Part shown: in pieces, positions 1-10,611 of the stretch
How the letters are laid out: the number at the start of each line of letters is the position of its first letter
How positions within the stretch are numbered: the first letter of the stretch is position 1
Assembly: GCA_958295665.1 (NCBI GenBank)
Contig: OY282558.1
Span: forward strand, 339,237,106-339,301,105
DNA length: 64,000 nucleotides
DNA from: Tipula vernalis
Lineage: Eukaryota > Arthropoda > Insecta > Diptera > Tipulidae
Reading direction: 5' to 3'
Translations under genes and position numbers: made by a program
The notes under the pieces: model-generated
What the model was told of the DNA's origin: nothing
The model's input: the letters and a program-made list of their open reading frames with translations, nothing else
The model's database searches: none

Positions 1-903
1 GGGTCCTATATTGTACATCCTGTACACCAGAGATATGCCAAACACAGAAGGTGCCACCATAGCAACATTTGCAGACGATACTGCTATTCTGGCGACTGGA
101 AAGTGTATATCAGAAGCAACGACCAAACTTCAAAAAGCAACCGACACAGTGAGTAGCTGGACAAAGAAATGGCGCATTAGCCTAAACGAAGCAAAATCGT
201 TTCACGTAAACTTGACAAACCAGAAAGTTAACTGGATTCCAGTGAAACTTAATTCAAGGCCGGTTCCAAATGCAAATACAGCCAAATACCTCAGCATGAC
301 TCTCGATTGCAAGCTTAGATGGAAAGAGCATGTTAAAAAGAAAAAAGAAGAATTGAACATTAAATATAGGAAAATGTATTGGCTAATAGGTAGAAACTCT
401 GAGCTTACAATACATAACAAATTGCTATTATATCAGCAAATACTTAAACCAGTATGGATCTACGGTATTCAACTTTAGGGTTATACCAAGAAGACAAATG
501 TACAAATGATTCAATGTTTTCAAAACAAAGTGCTGCGTGGCATTGTAAACGCACCATGGTACATTAGAAATGATAACCTCTATAGGGACTTAAACATGGA
601 ATATGTAAGTGAAGAAATACAAAATCATGCGAAGAAACACATTCAGCGGATATCTCGGCACCAAAATGCAGAAATACAAAGTTTGTTGGATACCACCAAT
701 GCAGTAAGAAGACTTCAAAGGCAGAAACCTTTGGAATTGGGCAGTTGTATTTAATTAGGATAGAGAAAAATAATTATTATGTAAAATCAAACGGGAGTAA
801 CCATTGGGCTACTGCCCGTCAAATGTGAATCTTCATTTAAGAAAGATAAATTACTAAATGATTTGTAAATCAGTTGTAATATTAAATAAAGGAAAAAAAA
901 AAA
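1..903 (+). mobile_element. 3' end of a Jockey-clade non-LTR retrotransposon
   Basis: The window opens inside a reverse transcriptase reading frame. It is followed by a short 3' UTR, an AATAAA signal at 885-890 and an A-run at 893-903, the typical 3' end of a target-primed retrotransposon. The 5' part lies outside the window. No target-site duplication can be checked because the 5' end is missing. Confidence 0.85.
2..754 (+). pseudogene. Jockey-like reverse transcriptase, C-terminal part, one nonsense mutation
   Basis: The frame starts at base 2 with GPILYILYTRDMP, the end of the RT motif that normally reads QGS-x-LGP. The active-site box TFADDTAI follows at about 65-90, then the thumb region (PNANTAKYLSMTLDCKLRWK) and the Jockey-type YGIQL at about 460-475. 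At 476-478 a TAG stands where this family normally has Trp. The same frame then continues through QCFQNKVLRGIVNAPWYIRN to a stop at 752-754. Apart from that one stop the frame is open for 250 codons, so the copy is fairly young. The enzyme would reverse-transcribe its own mRNA at a nicked target; this copy should be inactive. Jockey versus a closely related clade is judged from motifs only. Confidence 0.85.
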
Positions 904-1159
904 TTAGAAGCCCGCTTTTCCCGTAGAAAGAAGCTGCAAAAGTTATCTTTTCCATTACTATTTACTATATTCCAATGGAAATCGTATCTTTTCCACTCGC
1001 AAAATAAGTGCCGCGAAAAATTTACGTTGCAGTGATGATACACATATTTCGGACATTCCCTATAATAGCGAGCAAAAAAGAGCGAAATTGACAAATCCCG
1101 AAAAGTGAAAACATTTTATGAAAATCATTTTAGTTGTTTCTCAGCTATAAGCTAGATAA

Positions 1160-1516
1160 CACAAGTTACTTATGCCCGGTTTCACAAAAAAAGAGGCAAC
1201 CTCCAGTTAAACAATATTTCATCTCTTTCTTCTTTTATGAAATTGCCATTTATTTCATGATACAAATCCAACGCATACTAATTTTATTTCTTGTTTACAT
1301 GAACACTTTAACTGGAAGCCTAAATATTTAACTGCCCAATTTCATCCAGCTAAATATTTAGCTGAACGATAAATATTTCTTTGTAAAAAAAAAAAATAAT
1401 CAACTAGCATTGAATTTGTATTATGAAACAAAACGCAATTTCATAAAAGAAGAAAGGGAGGAAATATTATTTAACTAGAGATTAGATATTTTGTAAAACC
1501 GAGTATAAGGAGTGTA
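1160..1516. mobile_element. Long palindromic (foldback) MITE
   Basis: The left arm (about 1160-1335) and right arm (about 1349-1516) are imperfect reverse complements over nearly their full length. Key paired segments are GCCCGGTTTCAC near 1174 with GTAAAACCGAG near 1494, and TTTCTTCTTTTATGAAATTG near 1228 with CAATTTCATAAAAGAAGAAA near 1436. The centre holds CAGCTAAATATTTAGCTG. It has no coding capacity. Target duplication and exact ends are unclear. The structure fits a non-autonomous DNA transposon. Confidence 0.75.
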
Positions 1517-1575
1517 AAAAATAGTGACATTTCTTTATTAAAGTAAGTACTTTAAAAAAATCACTATTTTACTCC
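1509..1575. repeat. Short hairpin at the right edge of the palindromic MITE
   Basis: GGAGTGTAAAAAATAGTGA and TCACTATTTTACTCC pair around a centre that itself contains AAAGTAAGTACTTT. It may be an outer extension of the MITE or a separate small foldback. Confidence 0.45.
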
Positions 1576-1776
1576 AGGCTAACGGCTCAAAAGTTTCCCG
1601 AAGCATCCAAATTGTCGACGCAACGGCACATTTGTGTGTAAACAATCTTTAAAAGCTTCTAAGGATCGAAGAGGAAAAATGAGTCCCAAAATGAACTAAT
1701 CAGCGAAAGGGCCGAGAGGCTTTTCGGGCCAAGTAGTACATACGCAAAAGTTTAGACATTTATAAATATTTTATGA

Positions 1777-1977
1777 TTAACGAATAAAAGAGTTAAAGCA
1801 CCGATAGAGAACCGAGTTTTGGTTAAAAATGGCAATTACAAAGTCTTAGATATCCAATATGACAGATATCCTAGAGAAGGCTACAATCTAACCAAAAAAA
1901 AAACTTGCAGATGTCAACAACCTCTTAAAGCTTTGCGGATAACCCTGGCGGAGGCCAGGGGAAGAGGAGACTTTTGA
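1777..1977 (+). pseudogene. Possible gypsy-like integrase C-terminal relic
   Basis: A 66-codon open stretch reads PIENRVLVKNGNYKVLDIQ, then PREGYNLTKKK, and ends EARGRGDF before TGA. The spacing resembles the segment after the integrase core of some LTR retrotransposons (a yKVLDi / GYnLT pattern), and the stretch is GC-richer than its surroundings. No integrase core, protease or LTR is seen nearby, so the assignment is weak and the stretch may be another repeat. Confidence 0.25.
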
Positions 1978-2640
1978 ATATAATTGAACAATTTTGGTAA
2001 AACCAAGAGAACATTATGTATTCCTCTTATTTAGATTTATTATTTTGAACCTAACTAGAAAATTGAAATGCTCTTATTTTGAAAAACTGTAATTTATTGA
2101 ATTTAATATGTTACGTTAATCGCTTGCTTTCAAAAAGTACATTTTCCAAAACTGAATCGCAAAAGGTACCTTTCCAAAATTTAACCATATTTTCTAGCGA
2201 ATTCTTGTATATATTTTAAAAAAAATTGTACCTACTTCATGGAGGATGAAGAAAATGAGATTAATTTAAAGTTTAAACCATGAACAACATATTAAAAAGT
2301 TTAAAATTAGAGATTTTTTTCATTTAACATAAAACTGTCAAAAATGGGAAAATCCATTTTGCTTTTAGCAGATATGTACGTAAATACTTGGTTTATATAT
2401 TGCCTGCTTCATCACAACCGGCACACAGCTTATTTTATATCTTCAAAGATGGTATCTCATCCTTTTCTCTTTGATATTATGATGACCATAACGATTCGTG
2501 TTGTGTTGTTTCGTGTTTGTTCGCTGAGTTTCGCTTCAGTATGTTTCATAACAAACATTCTTTTTGTTATTATTTTTATTAGGGTGGTACGTGGTATTGG
2601 TATCATTTATAATTTGAACTAATTCATTGCATCTACAGAA
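1978..2640. other. AT-rich stretch, nothing recognised
   Basis: No transposon ends, RNA gene or supported coding exon is seen. A 92-codon open stretch at 2344-2622 has no recognisable motif and lies in low-complexity sequence, so I do not call it a gene. Confidence 0.5.
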
Positions 2641-3030
2641 ATAAAAAAACCAATCGATTTGTTATTTAAAAGCGTTATTTTTGCTGCTCATGATTTTTTT
2701 GATAAAACATAAGGTTTTCGAGTTATTCGTGAAATCGCTCTAAAAGGAGCATTTTAGGAGAAAAAATTAACATTTGGAATAACTCGAAAAAATGTTATTT
2801 ATCGAAAAAACTTCATAGACCATTTTTTGCTTAGAATACATCCCTCTAATGATTTCTGCGGTTATTTTGAGTGTACTAAATTTCACCTCATTAAAACGGG
2901 TGGCATCCACCACCAGCGCAAAAGCACACGCCCTATAAAACTTTTGTTCCTTGAGCCATTCCCCACTTACTGTCCAAATTTCACGTCAATCGGTTTTATT
3001 CGAAAAAATTCTGAGATAATAACTGTATAA
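2640..3030. repeat. Probable interspersed repeat with CAATCGGTT-type motif
   Basis: The stretch contains paired segments such as AACTCGAAAAAATGTTATTT and a tail CCAAATTTCACGTCAATCGG. That wording recurs in many insect interspersed repeats and is echoed loosely elsewhere in this window (12.8-14 kb, 27 kb). No ends or coding motif were identified. Confidence 0.35.
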
Positions 3031-3950
3031 TAAATATTGGCCAATCCTTAGCAGTTCAGTGACTTCTCCTACCACTTCAGGCGTTACATTGTAGCGTGAT
3101 AATAGTTTTGATGTTATTAAAACAGTATTCTACACCGGAATATTCGAATATACGTGCGTAAAATCAAATGAAGCCAAATCCAAGTTGTTACATATGGAAT
3201 ATTTGGTTAACCCTGTGATTGCTGGTGCTTTTGCTTTCGTCATTTTACTTTGGTATATTTTACATTTGTTTAGCAAAACGTTAGATTTACTGATTAGACC
3301 GCGTTGATTTCTTTTAAAGAACGATTCGTAGGGTCGTTTTATAGTAGTTTTTGTCAGTTTTTATCATCGATATACAGTTTTCTGATTATAAGCGAGAATA
3401 TAAATTACAACGACAGTGCTCCCTTTATCTGGTTTTAACCATTGCGTTGTTGTTCGATAATTTTCTCCTGATACTATTGAGAGCATTTAGGGGTATAGTT
3501 TGGTTCGAAGAAAACAACTTCTGTTTTTGTTCTGATATCCTCCTAGTTGTGTTTTCTAGGCATTTGAAGAAAATCTGTGTGTTTGTATTATTTATATTGC
3601 GTGCTCGTTTTTTCAACTTTCATTTCCGCAACTTTATTTTGATAATTTTTTAAAAGATACCAAATGTTCTATTCAAGAATGTGAAATATTATTGAGATAT
3701 ACAATTGCGCTTGGTAGGTTCTAACGGTAAGGGTATTTATTTTTGTATATAGTTGTTTGATTGATGATGGCAGCTATCTTTTTTCAATATAAACTTTAGT
3801 GTTTGCAAGAAACGAAACGTATTTCAGATTTAGCCCATGAAATTCGTTTAGCTGTAACCTCTTTGGCATTTTGTGAATGTTAACAAAGTTAAGAAAGTAT
3901 GTTAACAAAGTTTTTTTTTTTTAAAAAAAATTCAAGATAAATAGGCGAAC
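3031..3950. other. AT-rich stretch, nothing recognised
   Basis: Open stretches on both strands around 3351-3653 overlap each other and carry no family motif. No element ends were seen apart from the TA at 3951-3952 that flanks the Tc1 element. Confidence 0.5.
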
Positions 3951-3952
3951 TA

Positions 3953-5240
3953 CAGTTGTGTTCATAATAATAGCAGCGCAGTACCTTGCTTTAATAACTC
4001 TTTAATATTTTTTACACCTTACTCTTTTCCAAGGTTGGAAATGCTCTGAATGTTTCTTCTCTCCTCTCTTATTAGCAGTATATCATTACTGTTTCAAAAA
4101 ATGCTTAATTCTATTTTATGAGATTACATTTGTTAGCGAGTGTTCAACCAAGCTGTTCATAATAATAGCAGCAACGCAAGAAACATAATTTCAAGCGAGG
4201 TTTTTAACGAAGAGTTGAAACTTTTTAACTAATTGGTAAGTACAAATTATTTTCGTAATTCGTAAAGTGCAAAAACCATATTTAAATGGATTTTAGAAAA
4301 GTAATGGGTTGATCCAAGCACTGCACGGAAGAAAAGCGAAACCTTATTTAAAAAAACTCCGATGTAAAGGAAAATCTTACCGTGAAATACAATAAATTAT
4401 CTGATGTTCTGCAAAAATGGTCTGTAATTCAGTAAAATGGACTGATAAGGCTGAAACGAGGGCTGATAAAGACTGTTAAAGCATGGTGGTGCAAAATTTA
4501 TGGTTTGGGCTTGCTTCTCATACTATGGTGGTGGGCCGATATATTCTATAACGGGCATTATTGATAAATTTTTATACATTAAAATACTTGAAGACATCAT
4601 GCTATTTCGTATGCTGAGTATGAAATGGCCCTGAAATGGGTGTTTCAAAAGATAACGGCCCAAAACAGACAAGCAAACAGGCGAAGTCATGGTTTCGGAA
4701 GTACAAAATTAATCTTGTGGAGTAGCCAACGCAATCACCGGACCTCAATACGATAGAAAACGTAAGGGCTGATGTCAAAAATAAAGTGAGCAAAGTTAAT
4801 CCAAAAAACGCCCAGCAATTGTGGGAGGCAGTGCACGAAGCATGGAGTACAACACCCACTGAGAGATGTCAAAACTTAGTGGACTCTATGAAAAGGAGAT
4901 CCGCGGCTGTCATTCGTAATAATGGGCATGCAACTAAATATTGACTGCTTTATTAAAAAACAATACACAGAAGTGGTGCTTGTTAAGTTTTTTTGATGAA
5001 TTTTTTAATTATTTCTAAACATTGTTTCGGACTGCTATTTTTGTAAACACCATGAAATGGAATTTTTTATTTATATTAATTTTTAATCAAAAGAATAAAT
5101 ATTTGTTTATCATTTTTTAGCTTAATATGACAATTTGAAATATATTTAATGAATAAATCTTAATCAAACTTGCGTTTTTGAAAACTTATACAAGTTTTTT
5201 CTTCTTCTGAATAGCGCTGCTTTTAATATGAACACAACTG
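3953..5240 (+). mobile_element. Tc1-like transposon, complete ends, IR/DR structure, decayed
   Basis: This 1288-bp element has ends CAGTTGTGTTCATAATAATA (3953) and the reverse complement of CAGTTGTGTTCATATTAAAA (5240). It is flanked by TA at 3951-3952 and 5241-5242, the Tc1/mariner target duplication. A second copy of the terminal motif lies about 195 bp inside each end: GTTCATAATAATAGCAGC at 4155-4172, and ACTGCTATTTTTGTAAACAC at 5031-5050. This double-binding-site layout (IR/DR) is known from Sleeping Beauty, Minos, S and Paris. The length is shorter than the usual roughly 1.6-1.7 kb because the middle of the transposase is deleted. Confidence 0.93.
4304..4944 (+). pseudogene. Tc1-like transposase remnant
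   Basis: The start ATG at 4304 begins a broken N-terminal helix-turn-helix region (KKLRCKGKSYREI in a shifted frame). After an internal deletion the C-terminal catalytic part resumes near 4480 with AKFMVWACFSYYGGGPIYSI. The second catalytic Asp is still readable in DNGPK near 4645, in another frame. The third catalytic acidic residue survives in PDLNTIENV near 4740, just after a TAG that replaces the Trp of the usual WP-x-QSPDLN motif. The last frame (PKNAQQLWEAVHEAW to NNGHATKY) ends at 4942-4944. There are several frameshifts, stops and loss of the first catalytic Asp region, so the copy is dead. Confidence 0.88.
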
Positions 5241-5242
5241 TA

Positions 5243-6177
5243 CATTTTTGCTACGGACACGTCGGCAAACGACGATTTTCCCTCCAATTTATTCGTTAAC
5301 CGATGGTTGGTAGTCCATCATTGGAGAAAGAACTAGAGGGTGCACATCCTACTAAGGATCAATCCTAGTTTAGAAGATTTCAAAGCACTACTAAAAAAAA
5401 CTGATCCCTTTTCCGCTGCCAAATTTCCAACTATCTCTCTGATCATTCAACAGGTCATCAGACTTCCTTCCTTTCATTTTTGGCATTTGAATAAGCCATT
5501 TCTCAAAATAGTGGAAACATTAAGTGATTGATTTCTTTGCTAACGTATGCTCTTTTCCTTTAAATGTTAAATAATTGTAAGCAATGCAATTCAATTTACA
5601 ATTTTGTTTTAGAAAAAAAAAAATCGAAATCTGTTGACAATAAAAATCTAAAATCTAATTAACGCTAAAATTACTTATTGCGATACAAATCTTTTAGGCT
5701 TATAAAATAAATGGATATTATCCATTATACCCAGGAGTGCAGATAAAAATAAATGGATTTTTAATTTTCATATTCAATAAAGGTTGATTCCTTATTGCAT
5801 TAATATTAATCTTAACTTTTCAAAATGAAAATCGAACCGATCTCAATAAAAATTATACATATTTGTGTTAATATTCACCAAACAGTAGATGTACTATCAA
5901 TCAATCATTCTATAAAAAGCATTATTATTATTTTTTTTTTAATTAAATAAATTTGATTGATACAACATAAACACAATATGGTAACTTACAATCAATAACA
6001 GATGTAGCATATGAGATAATCAGTTGAAAATTATGTATATTGTAATTAAATAAAATATTTGCAATATCAACAATAAATTTTGTAACTTATTTGCGATAAA
6101 TATATGCAAGTAATTACATTGTACATACCTGTGTAATTATTAAATAAAAAAAATTACAAAATCCCAATAATACTTAC
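5243..6177. other. Intronic AT-rich stretch below the ADAM exon
   Basis: This is presumed intron of the ADAM gene. A slightly GC-richer block at 5250-5540 has no recognisable domain, and the rest is A/T runs. No minus-strand exon carrying the expected ADAM continuation (GxVRG, STC-x-GL) was seen between here and position 1. Confidence 0.5.
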
Positions 6178-6360
6178 ATGATAATGACAAAAGTCTGTTT
6201 CAGTCTTTGTTAAATTTCTAACTACTTTTTTACCATCAGGCGTCTGATAACTTAAAAAATGTCCTTCTGGGATTAATTGGTAATTAAGTTGCAAATCTAT
6301 TATCACATCTTTATTATTATATTCGTATTTTAGTGTTAAATAGTTTACATGTAAACCACT
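6178..6360 (-). CDS. ADAM (M12B) propeptide exon, downstream of the pair
   Basis: This 183-nt exon (61 codons) lies on the minus strand. It is bounded by an acceptor ending TTTATCATTTCAG and a perfect GTAAGT donor. It reads SGLHVNYLTLKYEY, then a hydrophobic stretch with DLQLNYQLIPEGHF, then the terminal DFCHYH. That layout is the core of the reprolysin-family propeptide (Pep_M12B_propep): a beta-rich segment, an L-x-L-x-x-N motif and a C-[FHY]-Y-[QH] cysteine motif just before a GxVRG-type sequence, which would start the next exon. ADAMs are type I membrane or secreted metalloprotease-like proteins, and the propeptide keeps the protease latent in the secretory pathway. The exon is phase 0 at both ends and joins in frame to the 6810-6922 exon. 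The CHYH pattern suggests the ADAM11/22/23 or insect mind-meld branch, but the subfamily cannot be settled without the catalytic exons, which lie outside the window. Confidence 0.82.
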
Positions 6361-6809
6361 CTGAAATGATAAAAAATATTGTATTGTATGGTTAAATAAC
6401 AATAGTGTAAATAAATAATTTCTACAATGTTTATGTAATACAATTTATATAATCTATACAATTTGTGTCTTTAAATCAAACATAATCATAAATATGACTT
6501 ATTTATAATATAATCAAAAAAAAAAAAAAAAAAAAAATTATAAGAATTAATGTCCCCTGCCGCATATACGTACATAGGCGAGATACGTTACGGAGTATCA
6601 AATTTAATATTAAGTATTTATAAATTATTTTCCATAGGGTGTCTTCAGGTTTATTTATACACAAGGCTAATTTCAGTTTAACATGTACATTCTATACACT
6701 CTGTCGTTCAAATATAATTTTCTAAATATATGTCAAAAACAAAAATGTGCTAAACTGATAATGACAAAAATTTTGGCCAAAACAAAATTATATTAAAATA
6801 ATCATTTAC
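6361..6809 (-). other. Intron between the two ADAM exons
   Basis: This is a 449-bp AT-rich intron with GTAAAT donor and TTTCAG acceptor on the minus strand. It contains a long A-run at about 6517-6537 and no coding signal or recognisable repeat. Confidence 0.75.
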
Positions 6810-6922
6810 CTCCTCGAGAGTATTCTCCATTGGTCGTTTATGCCGCCCATGCTGTAATTTAGGTCGAATTATTGTATGTTTGGAAAAATCGTCACTAGAA
6901 TGGTGATATATTCTATTATCAT
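6810..6922 (-). CDS. ADAM (M12B) propeptide exon, upstream of the pair
   Basis: This 113-nt minus-strand exon has the acceptor TTATTTCCAG and the donor GAG|GTAAAT. Its first two bases complete a codon begun in an unseen exon, then come 37 codons. They read DNRIYHHSSDDFSKHTIIRP, then a basic LQHGRHKRP stretch and MENTLEE. A short acidic, His-rich mature N-terminus followed by [TY]-x-[IV]-x-x-P-x-x-x-x-G-R-x-K-R is the usual start of an ADAM propeptide just after the signal peptide. It ends in phase 0, matching the phase-0 start of the next exon 449 bp downstream. Synteny, splice phase and propeptide order together make a chance pair unlikely. The exon with the signal peptide, ending one base into a codon, was not found up to 64000. 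Confidence 0.78.
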
Positions 6923-8479
6923 CTGGAAATAAAAAAAAAAAAAAATACAAAAAATTAATATAAATAAAACGATTATCATTTTTTGTGGTGTGTACAATTA
7001 TCTATTGTAGATAGAAAAGAAAATATTGTATTGTAATAAGAATTATGTTAACAACAAAACAAATTTTTTTTATGTTAAATCGCCACAAGGAATTTCATAT
7101 AAATATTTTACTTAACATAGATAAAATGAATTCATGTCGGCGACATTTCGATTGAATAGCATTTTCATTACTTTATAGAGTAAATATAGAGCATCTATAT
7201 GAGTACAACCATATAATTTAGTTTAGATAAGGTCAACAATTTTTTTTTTTATGTAATATGTTTGTTATAATAATATTTAGATAGCTCTCTAGAAATATAA
7301 AAGAATTATGGTTTATGAATTAAGATTATTATGTTTTTCTTACGCGGTTTAATGAGATTAAATCTTTGATTGTTATTTTGTTGTTGCTCGATTAAGATAA
7401 TTTAAGTTAGATTAAATTTATTATTTTTTATTGTATTTGGATAAACGCAGCCGCAACTCGGGTAACATTCTTTAGAAATGGGGGCGTCATGATAGTTTCG
7501 CAAAATTTTATATTATATTGTTGATAAATACATAACTGTAAAATTTTACATTCTGTTTGGTTAATTATAAAAATATTTGTTTACTAACCAATTGTAATGT
7601 TTAGTACAATGTAAAGACGGTAAATAGATTGTCTTGTAATTATCGGCCCCTTATTAGTTTAAAAACAAAAATTAAATTGTAAAAATAATTTAAATTTAAG
7701 TTAACAGTTAATGTGTTAATAAATAAACTAATTTAAAATTGCCCGGCTTTATTGTCATAAACCAAACATTTTAAATAACAGGAATAATTTCCTTGAAGCA
7801 TTAAGTTTTCTATTGGACTATAAGAATAAGCCAAACTTAAAAAAATTGATAAGAAATTTGATTTGATTTTTCATGATATTAGTCTTTATCAATTTTGTTA
7901 GACGTCTGAGATCAACTAACTGCGTGTGGAAAAATTACCCTGGAGTAGTGGCATTTTAACTGAATTTTTTTTCTAATCCATTTAGTTAGCTTTCCGAGTC
8001 CTGATAACCATAAACAACTTTAGATGATATTTTAAAGGCAAATGACAAATAATCGTAAAGAGAACTCTAAACATGGTTATTTGAGAATGTCATCATTTTG
8101 TACAGCTTCGATGATTACACGAGCCAAACGAAGTATTCAGGCTCTGAGAGAAAGACAAAGTTAAGGTGCGAGTTAGGCCTTTGATTTGAGCTTCGACAAT
8201 TTTTAGTGCTTAGTGAAATAATCTCAATACCTAAGGAAACAAGTTTTTTACTTAACTTTCGCTTCTAGAAATTGTTTTAATTCTCGTTTAGATAGCCCTT
8301 CAACTAATATTCGATTTCTCGAACTAACCAGGAGATCAACAGCTTCATTTGTTGTTTTTTAATTAATTTCCGATTTTTAAATTTATTTTATTGCTATTCA
8401 TTTAACCTAAAATCCCGCAAAGGCTAACTAATACAGAATTCCAAGAGAAATAATGAAGAAAATACCATTTCCTATATTC
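6923..8479. other. AT-rich stretch, presumed ADAM intron
   Basis: Long A/T tracts dominate. A moderately GC-richer block at 8090-8200 shows no motif. No splice-bounded coding block or element ends were found. Confidence 0.45.
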
Positions 8480-9265
8480 AGATTCCCAATTAATGCTTGC
8501 ATTACTACATACTTAAAAAAATAAGCTTAATTTTTAATGCAAGCCTTGCATTATGACTCATGTAATACAAGTTATTATTAAATTGTAAAGTAATGATTGC
8601 ATTAAAATGAATTTTAACGCAATTATGAAGATTTAAAACTATTAAACATTTTAAAGTAGCCTGCTCAAATTGAAAAATTTTACCAACATAAAATTCGCTA
8701 AAATAAGCGGACTTAAATGTACGTATGAATAATAAATTCATGCACGTTTTTTGCTTTACTTATATAAAATTCGCTAAATCAAACCGACTAAATGACAAAT
8801 AAAATAATTGGATTTTCTGAATTCGAAAATGTCTATAACGTTAAAGGTAAGCTTTTCAGTTCTTAATTTATAATTTATTACCTAAGCCGACTATAAAGAA
8901 AAGTAGCCCGCCAATGAAAAGATGAATGTTTGGTTTTTTAAAGTTTAGTAAACTGCTCTCTGAGATTTCGACCCTCAAGGCACCAAAAGCAAAGACCAAA
9001 TGACCAAACCCAAGAAAAAAAGGGGTAAACTTACGCCACTTTTGATGCAACTTGCTTCAAAATTGCATACTTCTAAAATATTTTATTAATGCAGTCTTTG
9101 ATAAATTTTAATGCAGTTGATTGACGGTTCTTCTACAACTTGCTTTACATTCTAATGGAATGTTGTACTAAAATTTAATGTAATTGCTGTATTACAAATT
9201 AATGCAAATTGTATTAAATCCTTTTTAATGCAAGCTTTGAATTATATTGTAATACAGCCTTCCAC
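8480..9265. repeat. Cluster of TTAATGCA-type repeats
   Basis: The motif TTAATGCA or its reverse complement recurs about ten times, concentrated at the two edges. The edge copies are partly direct repeats: TTTTTAATGCAAGCCTTGCA near 8530 and TTTTTAATGCAAGCTTTGAA near 9222, each followed by GTAATACA. This looks like a non-autonomous mobile element with subterminal repeats, but clear ends and a target duplication were not found. A 60-codon minus-strand open stretch inside it (8868-9050) has no family motif. Confidence 0.45.
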
Positions 9266-9729
9266 TGAACCTACATACATATACTAGACTTAAATCATAA
9301 AGGCGAAATATTTTGCGGTTTACTGCCTGACTCGTAACTTTCTTTGCCTGGAATTTTCGAACTAAACAAGTGCGTTGTTAGTCAATATTGCTACATCAAC
9401 ATTATAATTGTTGTCATTTTGAAGATTTCGTGTAAATTTCTTGCTTTTGCTGTCTAGAATGTGGATTATTCATGCTCTTAACTCTGAGGTTGCTTAGATT
9501 ACCAGGTTCGACCATATTTAACTTTATTGGGCTAGTTAACCTAATTTTGCTGCAGTTACCAAATAATGTTCGAAAATCCTTTTATGATTATTACTTAAAG
9601 TAAATAAAAACATAAAAAAATAGGTGCGTAAGGTGGACAGGTCTCCAATAGCCCAATTTACGTAATTTTACAGTGTTTGCTTAAAGTTAAAGATTATTAT
9701 TTTATTTTACTCTAAATTCTCAAGTCAAC

Positions 9730-10140
9730 TTACCAATTTCCGGGTGATTATACAGAAATACCAGGTTATCTGCGAAAGCGATTACTTGTGAATTAAAATC
9801 AGTGGAAAAATCGGGTTCAAATAAATCAAGAAAAGCAATAGACATAGAACCTTACGGAACTCCATTATTAATAATTTGGCCTTGAGTCACTATACCATCA
9901 ATCCTAACTAGTTGGGATCTCTCGAAAAGGTAAGAGCGGAACCACTTCAATCTTTTCCAACTGTATCAAATGCTTTTGTGAAATAAACAAAAATAGCAAG
10001 AACAGCGCTTCTACGATCCAGACCTGTACACAAATAATTAGTGGACTTCCTGAATCTAAACTGGATTGTTGTGTAGAAAACCTGTGCGTAATTCAAGAAA
10101 GTAATCACGCCTATTATGATTCTCGAGTCGATCGACAATC
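9730..10140 (-). pseudogene. CR1/Jockey-like reverse transcriptase remnant
   Basis: Read on the minus strand from 10138: CTGLDRRSAVLAIFVYFTKA with FDTV (RT motif 1, normally D-x-SKAFDTV), then KWFRSYLFERSQLVRIDG, then NNGVP*GS at about 9865 (the VPQGS motif, with a stop in place of Gln), then IAFADNLVFLYNH near 9765 (the FADD box, second Asp now Asn). The roughly 20 residues expected between AFDTV and the WFRSYL segment are deleted. The order is correct and collinear, so this is one decayed domain. It probably belongs to the same element as the endonuclease relic just upstream on this strand. Confidence 0.8.
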
Positions 10141-10611
10141 AACACGACTCTGTATTGCGTTTTCGTTAATATTATTTAATATCTCATCCAATAACCAGAA
10201 TTAAATTTATTTTTATAATGATTGGCTTTAGCAAGAAATACTTCAAATTTCTACAGTTTTAATTAGCAACTTGAACTGTTTTTCAAGTTCATACGACTGG
10301 CGTGCTAGTTTTCTTAAAAATTTATTTTTAAACTAAATTTAGGTAAGAATCCGTCGTTACCCATGGCTTGATATTCTAGTTTTTGCTTTAATTTTAGCTT
10401 TAGACTTTAAAATCGAGATAAAACTATCATATCTATATACCAGACGCATTTGTTGCAGAATAAGCAGAAGGCCAACATTCTACATTCAGGTCTACGTTTA
10501 GGCCAAAGTAGCTAATGTTTCTGGCTTTCAGTCTCTTCAGATTAGATGCATTAGAATTCGACAAGTACTTAGATACGAAGTGAATCCTAGTCATACCATA
10601 ATGAGTTAAAT
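10141..10611 (-). other. Degraded middle of the CR1-like element
   Basis: The stretch lies between collinear endonuclease and RT relics, where the connecting coding region should be, but shows no readable motif. Confidence 0.35.

Noticed and set aside
2344..2622. 92-codon open frame with hydrophobic stretches
   Set aside because: No family motif, no splice sites or conserved composition; typical of chance frames in AT-rich DNA.
3351..3653. Open frames on both strands
   Set aside because: They overlap each other, are low-complexity, and neither has a recognisable motif.
4602..4859. Minus-strand 85-codon frame
   Set aside because: It is antisense to the Tc1 transposase relic, whose plus-strand motifs are clear.
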